Below are positions 57,529 to 64,000 of a stretch of 64,000 bases of DNA, in pieces. This stretch comes from JAFMDF01 sp965222705. Its GTDB lineage: Bacteria; Bacteroidota; Bacteroidia; Chitinophagales; Saprospiraceae. The stretch is taken from assembly GCA_965222705.1 (NCBI GenBank), contig CBDCUO010000055.1, forward strand, positions 1-64,000, given 5' to 3'. The translations under genes and the position numbers were made by a program. Every line of letters begins with the position of its first letter. Position 1 is the first letter of the stretch. Below the pieces are notes generated by a model, which was not told the DNA's origin, ran no database searches, and saw only the letters and a list, made by a program, of their open reading frames with translations.

Positions 57529-59445
57529 TTACTTCTCCTCTACTTCTTCAAATTCTACATCTTGTACATCTTCGGAGTCATTAGAAGAATCACTGGCATT
57601 CTCGCCTGTCTGTCCATTGCCCCCTGCATCAGTTGTAGCACCTTGCGAAGCCTGGTACATATCCTGGCTGGCTGCTTGCCATGCTGCATTTAGAGTGGCA
57701 CTGGCAGATTCGATTTTGTCCATGTCCTGCGCTTTGTGGGCTTCTTTTAGCTCATTGAGGGCAGACTCGATGGTTTCTTTTTTATCCGCTGGAATTTTTT
57801 CACCAAATTCCTTGATTTGCTTTTCTGTTTGAAAGATTAAAGTATCCGCTGCATTGAGCTTATCCACTTTTTCTCGTTCTTTTCGGTCAGATTCCGCATT
57901 GGCAGCAGCTTCTGCTTTCATTCTTTCGATTTCTTCTTTGGACAAGCCGGTAGAAGCCTCGATTCGGATGGACTGCTCTTTGCCCGTGCCTTTGTCTTTG
58001 GCAGATACATTTAGGATACCGTTGGCATCCATGTCAAAAGTTACTTCGATTTGAGGGACGCCCCTTGGTGCAGGTGGAATGCCGTCTAAGATAAAGCGAC
58101 CGACCGGACGATTATCCCTTGCCATTGGCCGTTCTCCTTGCAAGATATGGATTTCTACGGAAGGTTGATTATCCGCAGCGGTTGAATAGACTTTGGATTT
58201 CTTGGTCGGAATGGTGGAATTGGCTTCGATGACGACATCAAAGACATTTCCCATGGTTTCGATTCCTAGGGAAAGTGGCGTTACATCTAATAATAAAACG
58301 TCTTGCACATCTCCACTCAGCACACCACCTTGAATAGCTGCTCCAACGGCTACTACTTCGTCAGGGTTGACTCCTTTATTGGGTTTTTTACCAAAGAATT
58401 TTTCAACCGCTTCCTGAATAGCAGGAATTCTGGTAGAACCACCAACCAAGATAATTTCGTCAATATCAGCATTGGTCAAACCGGCATCTTTCATAGCCTC
58501 TTGACAAGGCCTTAAAGTGCGGTTAATCAATTTGTCTGCCAATTTTTCAAACTCTGCTCTGGTGATTTTTAAAACCAAATGTTTTGGCACGCCATCTACT
58601 GCTGTCACATAAGGCAAATTGACTTCTGTTGTCGTAGCGGAAGATAACTCAATCTTAGCTTTTTCTGCGGCTTCTTTCAGTCGCTGTAAGGCCATTGGGT
58701 CTTTTCTAAGGTCAATACCTTCTTGTTTTTTAAAGGTTTCTGCCAAGTGGTCAATCAATACTCGGTCAAAATCATCGCCTCCCAAATGGGTATCCCCATT
58801 GGTAGATTTTACCTCAAAAACGCCCTCGCCCAATTCCAGAATGGAAATATCAAAAGTGCCACCACCGAGATCATAAACGGCAATAGTCATGTCTCTATTT
58901 CGCTTGTCCAAGCCATAAGCTAGAGCAGCAGCCGTAGGTTCATTAATGATCCTTTTGACAGTTAATCCAGCTATTTCGCCCGCCTCTTTGGTTGCCTGCC
59001 TTTGGGAATCATTGAAGTAAGCAGGGACAGTAATGACCGCTTCGGTTACTTCCGAACCCAGAAAGTCCTCCGCTGTTTTCTTCATTTTCTGCAAAATCAT
59101 CGCAGAAATTTCCTGCGGGGTATAGAGCCTGCCGTCAATATCCACCCTTACTGTATCATTATCTCCTTTGACCGCTTTGTAAGCCGCCACTTTGGCTTCA
59201 CCTGCTACTTCTGAATACCTCGCTCCCATAAATCGCTTGATAGAAGAAATCGTTCGGACCGGATTGGTAATGGCTTGACGTTTGGCAGGATTTCCAATTT
59301 TGCGCTCGCCATTATCCAAAAAAGCTACGACAGAAGGTGTAGTTCTTCCGCCTTCATCATTGGGGATAACGACGGGTTCGTTGCCCTCCATTACCGATAC
59401 GCAGGAGTTGGTCGTCCCTAAATCTATTCCTATAATTTTACCCAT
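57529..59445 (-). CDS. dnaK: molecular chaperone DnaK (Hsp70)
   Basis: A 638-residue Hsp70 of full length. The ATPase domain has GIDLGTTNSCVSVMEG, VYDLGGGTFDISIL and ILVGGSTRIPAI. The interdomain linker is DVLLLDVTPLSLGIET. The substrate-binding domain follows, and the C terminus is acidic (DSEDVQDVEFEEVEEK). DnaK binds exposed hydrophobic segments of client proteins with DnaJ and GrpE. Neither dnaJ nor grpE is adjacent. No CIRCE-type inverted repeat was found in the upstream region, so the regulator is not evident. Confidence 0.98.
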   Translation of the reverse strand: MGKIIGIDLGTTNSCVSVMEGNEPVVIPNDEGGRTTPSVVAFLDNGERKIGNPAKRQAITNPVRTISSIKRFMGARYSEVAGEAKVAAYKAVKGDNDTVRVDIDGRLYTPQEISAMILQKMKKTAEDFLGSEVTEAVITVPAYFNDSQRQATKEAGEIAGLTVKRIINEPTAAALAYGLDKRNRDMTIAVYDLGGGTFDISILELGEGVFEVKSTNGDTHLGGDDFDRVLIDHLAETFKKQEGIDLRKDPMALQRLKEAAEKAKIELSSATTTEVNLPYVTAVDGVPKHLVLKITRAEFEKLADKLINRTLRPCQEAMKDAGLTNADIDEIILVGGSTRIPAIQEAVEKFFGKKPNKGVNPDEVVAVGAAIQGGVLSGDVQDVLLLDVTPLSLGIETMGNVFDVVIEANSTIPTKKSKVYSTAADNQPSVEIHILQGERPMARDNRPVGRFILDGIPPAPRGVPQIEVTFDMDANGILNVSAKDKGTGKEQSIRIEASTGLSKEEIERMKAEAAANAESDRKEREKVDKLNAADTLIFQTEKQIKEFGEKIPADKKETIESALNELKEAHKAQDMDKIESASATLNAAWQAASQDMYQASQGATTDAGGNGQTGENASDSSNDSEDVQDVEFEEVEEK

Positions 59446-59866
59446 TTTTTTTATTTTAAAAGTTTAATGGAAATCATTGAAATTGAAAAATATACCTTCT
59501 TTGACAAATTGCATGGAGCAGGAGTCATCCTCAATTTTTATCCAATTCTGCCAAGGAATCAAAATATATGTATTTTGAATTTCAACTTATTTTCAAAGAA
59601 AAATTAATCTAACAGTTATGATTCATCAATCAATATGCCATGCCAAAAACAGAGAGATGGATATGCCAAAAGTGCAGGAAGATTCAAATATGGGCTGACA
59701 GGTTGTGTAAATATGTTGTCAAGCAAATGCCAGATTGGCAGGAGTTAGTTGGTGATAGGGTTGCTAAGAGCTTGACTTGTGTGGGTAAGAGAATTGGAAA
59801 ATTCTCTTAAACAAAATATGGTAGCAATAATTCATGCAATTTTTTAGATGGCTGTACTCAGAAGAT
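59446..59866. other. intergenic region, 421 bp, no gene recognised
   Basis: It contains the upstream region of dnaK and the sequence before the leftward Uma2 gene's 3' end. A short TGCCAGATTGGCA palindrome lies near 59731. No gene or clear promoter motif was recognised. Confidence 0.4.
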
Positions 59867-60370
59867 CTAAGGAAAAAAATCATCCAAGTCCACCTCAACC
59901 TTGCAGACTTTATCTTCTAATTTTCCAGCATAATAATTGGTAAATTTTCGATCAGGCGTGAAAACATGCACGCTGCGAAGGGGCGGAATTATGAGCCAGG
60001 CGGATTGCACACCGGCGGGAAAGTAAATTTCAAAAAATTTGTTTTTAATGTCTTCGATGCTTTGTTTGGGAGAAAGAATTTCTATGACGGTGATGGGCAC
60101 ATCGGATACTTTTATTTCATCATTCAGCAAGTCCAATTTTGCTTTCGGAAAGATACAAATATCGGGAACAGCAGGTTTTACATCGGGCAAAGTCAGGCTT
60201 AATTCCGAGTAAAATTCGTACTTTTTATCATATTTTTTGCCCAGAGCAATTACTAGTCTTGATTGAATAGCACTATGGTTTTTACTAGGCATGGGTTTGT
60301 TTCGTTCTATTTGGTATTGAACAGCGGGTTCAGAAACTTGGTCGAATTCTTCTGTAAACATGGTGGTCAT
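59867..60370 (-). CDS. Uma2 family (DUF820) putative endonuclease
   Basis: A 167-residue protein with the Uma2/PD-(D/E)XK pattern: PAVPDICIFPKAKLDLLN, then VPITVIEILSPKQSIEDIKN, FEIYFPAGVQSAWLIIPPLR and VHVFTPDRK. The Asp in PDICIF and the Glu in VIEILSP are the expected metal-binding residues. The family is abundant in cyanobacteria and found in Bacteroidota. It is annotated as a restriction-endonuclease-fold protein, but the role is largely unknown. It follows the adenosyltransferase gene by 35 nt in the same direction. Confidence 0.85.
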   Translation of the reverse strand: MTTMFTEEFDQVSEPAVQYQIERNKPMPSKNHSAIQSRLVIALGKKYDKKYEFYSELSLTLPDVKPAVPDICIFPKAKLDLLNDEIKVSDVPITVIEILSPKQSIEDIKNKFFEIYFPAGVQSAWLIIPPLRSVHVFTPDRKFTNYYAGKLEDKVCKVEVDLDDFFP

Positions 60371-60405
60371 TTTTCACCAAATTTAGGCATAAAAACCCGT
60401 TTTTC

Positions 60406-60951
60406 CTAACGGTTGGACCAAGCGATCTCTTCCACGCCTAATTCCTTCCCGATAAATCGGGCCAAGACAAAAAGATAGTCCGATAATCTGTTTAGATACT
60501 GGATTAAAATAGGCACAACGGCTTCTAACTCGCTCAAAGCCACTATATTTCTTTCTGCTCTTCTGCAAACACAACGGGCGACGTGACAATGGGAAACAGT
60601 GGGATGCCCGCCAGGAAGGATGAAATTTTTTAACAATTCCAGGCGGGTTTCCATTTGGTCAATGCTTTTTTCCAGTGACTCTACGGACGTTGGTTCTATG
60701 ATAGGTAACCATAAATTTTCTTTGGAAGGATCGGCAGCCAAATGAGCACCAATCGTAAAAAGCATTTCTTGGATAGACTTAAGTTCTGCTCGGATAGCTT
60801 TATTTTGCAGGCAGTCTCTGACTAATCCGATAAAGGAATTGAGCTCATCTACCGAGCCGTAAGATTCTATGCGTATATGATGCTTGGGCAATCGGGTGCC
60901 GCCGAAGAGAGCCGTTGTTCCGGTATCTCCTTTTTTTGTATAAATTTTCAT
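60406..60951 (-). CDS. pduO: cob(I)alamin adenosyltransferase, PduO type
   Basis: A 181-residue ATP:cob(I)alamin adenosyltransferase. The start MKIYTKKGDTGTTALFGGTR and the SYGSVDELNSFIGLVRD segment are the ATP-binding signatures of the PduO family. RCVCRRAER and LNRLSDYLFVLARF complete the conserved helices. The trimeric cytosolic enzyme makes adenosylcobalamin for B12-dependent enzymes such as methylmalonyl-CoA mutase. It sits between the ligand-gated channel (15 nt upstream) and Uma2, all leftward. Confidence 0.95.
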   Translation of the reverse strand: MKIYTKKGDTGTTALFGGTRLPKHHIRIESYGSVDELNSFIGLVRDCLQNKAIRAELKSIQEMLFTIGAHLAADPSKENLWLPIIEPTSVESLEKSIDQMETRLELLKNFILPGGHPTVSHCHVARCVCRRAERNIVALSELEAVVPILIQYLNRLSDYLFVLARFIGKELGVEEIAWSNR

Positions 60952-60966
60952 TAGAAAAAAATAAAT

Positions 60967-62039
60967 TTATATTTCGGAAAGATCGTATTCATTTAAAATG
61001 ACTCTCCAGTCCAGGCTTTCTACATATTCCAGCATTTTTTGAGAAATGCTGTCCCTTAAATTGCGGTGCTTTTTGGCCAAGCCGAACGCATAGAATTGCA
61101 GATCAAATTTGATGGGTAAAATTTCCAAGTGATGATAAGTCTGACTCATTCATTAAGCGATATTTTAAAATAGGTTCATCGTATAAAAAAGCCTCTATCT
61201 CGCCTGCATCCAAAGCCGTTAAGCCCGTTGAAAGGTCATTATACAAACTAACTTTTTTGAAAAAGTGATTTTTTAAATAAGTTGCTGTGCTGGCTTTGGA
61301 AATACAGCCAACTTTTCGTTCTTTAAAATCATTTATTTCTGATATACTCCACCCTAATTGGTTAATGGTCAAAGAGGAAGCGACACTTGCTGTAAAGCCA
61401 GAAATAAAAAGTAAGCCGCTAAACATCCAGATTAATGCCACCAGCTTGCCCTCTCGACTCTTGGGTGATTTGTCGCCATATCCAACGGTGGTCATCGTCA
61501 CTACAGACCACCACATACCATCCCATATTCCCTTCCAGCCAGGTCGAAATTGCTCCGGATTCTTTTTTCTTTCAAAATACCAAGCAATTGATCCAAACAA
61601 GCAAATTACGAAAAACTAGTGCTAAAAAACCGCTTAAAAAATTCAGATTAAAAAAGGAACGCAGAAATTGGCTAAATTTTTTAAGCGAAGAAATTTCTCG
61701 AATAGCAACGGTAGAATTGGAAGCATAAAAAGAATGAGTAAAATCTATTTTTTGGCTGCGCTCACTAGTAATAGTCAATGGATTAATACATACATCAATT
61801 GTTCCTGCTTCTAAAGCGGTCAGCATATCTGCAAAATCCATTCTTACTAGGCGATACTCCAAACTTAGATCTTTGGCAATATTTTCCCAGAGCCATACAC
61901 TGATGCCCCCTAAGGATTCTCCTTCGGGAATAATAAAAGGAGCCACCTGTGTATAACCTATGATTAAGGTGTCTTTTTGCGCTTGAGCAATTAGAAAATT
62001 ACTACTGATTAAAAAGAATAGGGTGCTTATCCATTTCAT
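60967..62039 (-). pseudogene. GluR0-like ligand-gated potassium channel, two frameshifts
   Basis: A signal peptide (FFLISSNFLIAQA) is followed by the first half of a periplasmic amino-acid-binding domain (IIGYTQVAPFIIPEGESLGG, FADMLTALEAGTIDVCINPL). A hydrophobic segment then leads into a pore loop with the K+-filter motif TMTTVGYGDKSP, a last helix (KLVALIWMFSGLLFISGFTA) and the second half of the binding domain (GEIEAFLYDEPILKYRL). This is the domain order of GluR0, the prokaryotic ionotropic glutamate receptor. A five-A run at 61611-61615 and a site near 61150 break the frame. Rejoined length is about 357 residues. Confidence 0.85.
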
Positions 62040-62290
62040 CGGTTTTGCCTACTTAAAACTTATGCTGTTTTCCTGTTTTCTCGAATATCCAAAGTGTTTT
62101 GCCAAGATAGCTAATAATCTTGTTTCAGAAAAACGGACTGCTCCATATATTTTACCTAAAGGAACATTTCAAAAGTATCAATTTATTTCTTGGCTACAAA
62201 GAAAAAAGGCTGGTGTAGGAGATAAAGGTATTATCATACATTAATTAAGTGTTGGTTTTATGAACAGGAAACTTTAGAGTATGTATGGTA

Positions 62291-62977
62291 TTAGATGTAT
62301 ATTCTGGGAGATTTGCCGGAGGTTTCTTTGGGAAAATTATTTAGATAATATTTGATGAGTCCAATAGTACTTTTGACATTGAGTTTTTTGCGGAGGTTGC
62401 GTTTATGCGTGTCAACGGTCCGAGGACTAATAAATAGTTTATTCGCTATTTCTTTGTTAGTCAGTTCTTTATAAATAAATTCCAGAATTTGCTGCTCTCT
62501 TTTTGTAATAAAAGGTTTTACTCTTGTAGCCGTTGTTCCTGTTGTTTTTCCTCCAAATTGCACCAAAATTTTTGCGGATATGCTACTGGAAAAATAATTG
62601 TTCCCTTTGGCCAAAGCCCTGATGCCGACGAGTAATTCGTCAATAGGTGCATCTTTGGTAATATAGCCTTGTGCACCGTTTTTTAGAGCTTGCAAAATCA
62701 TAGATTTATCTTCTTCATTGGAAAGGATGAGTATATTTGCTCTTGGCGCAATTTGGAGCATGCGGCGGGTCATTTCCAAACCGTCAATGGAAGGAAGATT
62801 TAAGTCGAGAATAATTACTTCAATATCAGGTTGCCTTTTTAAAAACTGGAGCGCTGGCTCTCCGTCGTCAAAATCTGCAATTACCTCAAATCCTTCTCGA
62901 TTTTTAAGATACAGGGACAAGCTTTTTCTAAAGATAGATTCATCTTCTATGATGATCGTTTTGATTGTTTTTGTCAT
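62291..62977 (-). CDS. NarL/LuxR-family response regulator
   Basis: A 228-residue two-component regulator. The receiver domain (about residues 5-120) has the acidic pair in IIIEDES, the phospho-acceptor Asp in VIILDLNLPSIDG, Ser/Thr in ILILSNEED and Lys in GYITKDAP. The C-terminal LuxR HTH (about 160-220) reads ITKREQQILEFIYKELTNKE, IANKLFISPRTVDTHKRNL. No histidine kinase gene is adjacent, so the cognate sensor is elsewhere. It binds DNA when phosphorylated; targets are unknown. Confidence 0.93.
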   Translation of the reverse strand: MTKTIKTIIIEDESIFRKSLSLYLKNREGFEVIADFDDGEPALQFLKRQPDIEVIILDLNLPSIDGLEMTRRMLQIAPRANILILSNEEDKSMILQALKNGAQGYITKDAPIDELLVGIRALAKGNNYFSSSISAKILVQFGGKTTGTTATRVKPFITKREQQILEFIYKELTNKEIANKLFISPRTVDTHKRNLRKKLNVKSTIGLIKYYLNNFPKETSGKSPRIYI

Positions 62978-63153
62978 AGCGCTTTGCAGAAAAGTTAATT
63001 GTTGGTCAATGGAAGGAGGGTTTTTGTAGAAAAAGCGGGTATTGGGAGGAAGGAGTTATCGGGAATTAAACCTAATTTTGCCCGATTTGTTTAAAGTAAA
63101 TTTACCTGCTTTTCAACTTTTGAGAAAATAAAGTTACATTTTTTTTTCGTCAA

Positions 63154-64000
63154 TTGAAAATTCCACAATCTGAAAACTTTACGATTTTGAATAAGCTCGA
63201 TTTTGCTTGGCTGATAAAAATGGCGTGGAGGGATAGCCGCCGAAACCGCTTGCGTCTTTTTTTGTTTATTTCCTCTATTATTTTGGGCATTGCGGCTCTT
63301 GTTGCTATTAGTTCATTTGGCGAAAATTTGGCCACAGATATTAATAAAGAAGCCAAAAAGCTGCTTGGAGCGGATTTAAAAGTGGAAGGCAACGCGCCTA
63401 TGCTGGATTCTATTGGGTTGATACTCAAAGAGATAGAGGCAGAGCGTTCAGATGTGATTTCGTTTCCTTCCATGATTTATTTGCCCAAAAGCGAGGATAC
63501 CCGAATGGTCTTAATCAATGCTATAGAAGGCAATTATCCCTACTATGGAGAATTTGCTACAGAACCTTTGAATGCTCAAAACACCTTTAGGACTGCACAA
63601 AAAGCGTTGGTAGAAAAAACGGTGATGATGCAATATGGCTTGCAACCGGGCGATTCTGTGAAGATAGGAAAAGTTACTTTTGAGATTGAAGGGCAATTAA
63701 ATACAGCTCCCGGCAGGTCGGGGTTTGCGGGAGCGGTCTTTCCAATAGTTTACATTCCTAAAAAATATATTCCACAAACGGGTTTGGTACAGTTTGGCAG
63801 TCGTGTTGACTACAATTATTTTTATAAAGTGAAAGAAGGGATTGATGTGGCACAATTGGAGGATACCCTCCAAGCCATATTACGTCCTGTTTCTATGGGC
63901 TGGGATACGGTGGAAGAAAGGAAGGAGGATTTAGGTAGCGCCTTTAATACGTTGACCGATTTTTTGAATCTGGTTGGTTTCATCGCTTTGATATTGGGCT
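63154..64000 (+). CDS. ABC transporter permease (FtsX/MacB-like, YbbP type), 5' part
   Basis: An ORF open to the window edge (about 282 codons). It reads IKMAWRDSRRNRLRLFLFIS, SIILGIAALVAISSFGENL, then a periplasmic MacB-like region (KKLLGADLKVEGNAPMLDSI, VEKTVMMQYGLQPGDSVKIG) and the beginning of a second membrane span (FLNLVGFIALILG). This is the layout of large FtsX-type permeases such as YbbP, which work with an ATPase. The start is uncertain: TTG at 63154 or 63187, or ATG at 63220 within the conserved LAWRDSRR-like motif. It is truncated by the window end. Confidence 0.85.
   Translation, partial: MKIPQSENFTILNKLDFAWLIKMAWRDSRRNRLRLFLFISSIILGIAALVAISSFGENLATDINKEAKKLLGADLKVEGNAPMLDSIGLILKEIEAERSDVISFPSMIYLPKSEDTRMVLINAIEGNYPYYGEFATEPLNAQNTFRTAQKALVEKTVMMQYGLQPGDSVKIGKVTFEIEGQLNTAPGRSGFAGAVFPIVYIPKKYIPQTGLVQFGSRVDYNYFYKVKEGIDVAQLEDTLQAILRPVSMGWDTVEERKEDLGSAFNTLTDFLNLVGFIALILG

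Noticed and set aside
59640..59800. Short palindromic words upstream of dnaK as a CIRCE-type operator
   Set aside because: The words do not match the CIRCE inverted repeat and lie far from the dnaK start.
63150..63473. Leftward 107-codon ORF at the right edge
   Set aside because: Antisense to the clearly coding ABC permease reading frame.

Overview
The window is chromosomal DNA of a Bacteroidota bacterium, most likely from the Saprospiria (Saprospiraceae/Lewinella-like). The signs are type IX secretion (T9SS) cargo with C-terminal sorting domains, SprB-repeat adhesins with a gliding-motility-type C-terminal domain, a PorP/SprF protein, a Porin_10 protein, a TPP-riboswitch-controlled TonB receptor, AT-rich DNA and few Shine-Dalgarno sequences. 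No rRNA or tRNA gene was seen.

Layout. 0-7 kb: a partial Mur ligase, a bacilliredoxin-like protein, MnmD, a Crp-SDR-SRPBCC-DoxX cluster, a beta-lactamase-fold hydrolase and an ankyrin protein. 7.4-16.6 kb: a TPP riboswitch and TonB receptor, then a YdcF-like protein, an LVIVD-type secreted protein, a Porin_10 protein, an AcpH-like protein and an MFS transporter, all rightward. 16.6-18.1 kb: a secreted dockerin/cohesin-like protein. 18.5-29.3 kb: a complete-looking type I-B CRISPR-Cas locus. It has 25 repeats (24 spacers, 19 distinct), a leader, and leftward genes in the order cas6-cas8b-cas7-cas5-cas3-(RAYT relic)-cas4-cas1-cas2. 29.6-32.6 kb: a broken paralogous-family gene, a MITE-like element and a WYL regulator. 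32.9-40.1 kb: FtsK, an AGCS symporter, an S41 protease and an SDR. 40.5-56.2 kb: a 1574-residue secreted SprB-repeat protein, an SPFH protein with a small Arc-like protein, then a leftward cassette of PorP/SprF, OmpA-like lipoprotein-type protein and a roughly 1950-residue adhesin. 57.5-64 kb: DnaK, Uma2, a cobalamin adenosyltransferase, a GluR0-like ligand-gated channel, a LuxR-type response regulator and the start of an ABC permease.

The most striking signal is in the CRISPR locus. The adaptation genes (cas1, cas2, cas4) and cas3 are intact. The surveillance-complex genes (cas5, cas7, cas8b, cas6) carry at least fourteen single-base indels and two in-frame stops in about 4.4 kb. Nearby housekeeping genes (S41 protease, AGCS symporter, WYL regulator) carry the same kind of homopolymer indel, and a noisy uncollapsed duplication lies at 30.5-30.9 kb. 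A stretch of poor consensus sequence from 25 to 38.4 kb is therefore at least as likely as real decay.

Other points of note are three duplicated spacer blocks, a RAYT/REP palindrome relic inside the cas operon, dockerin and cohesin-like modules on T9SS cargo, and a glutamate-receptor-like channel with a TVGYGD filter. I did not find a system that I can confidently call undescribed.
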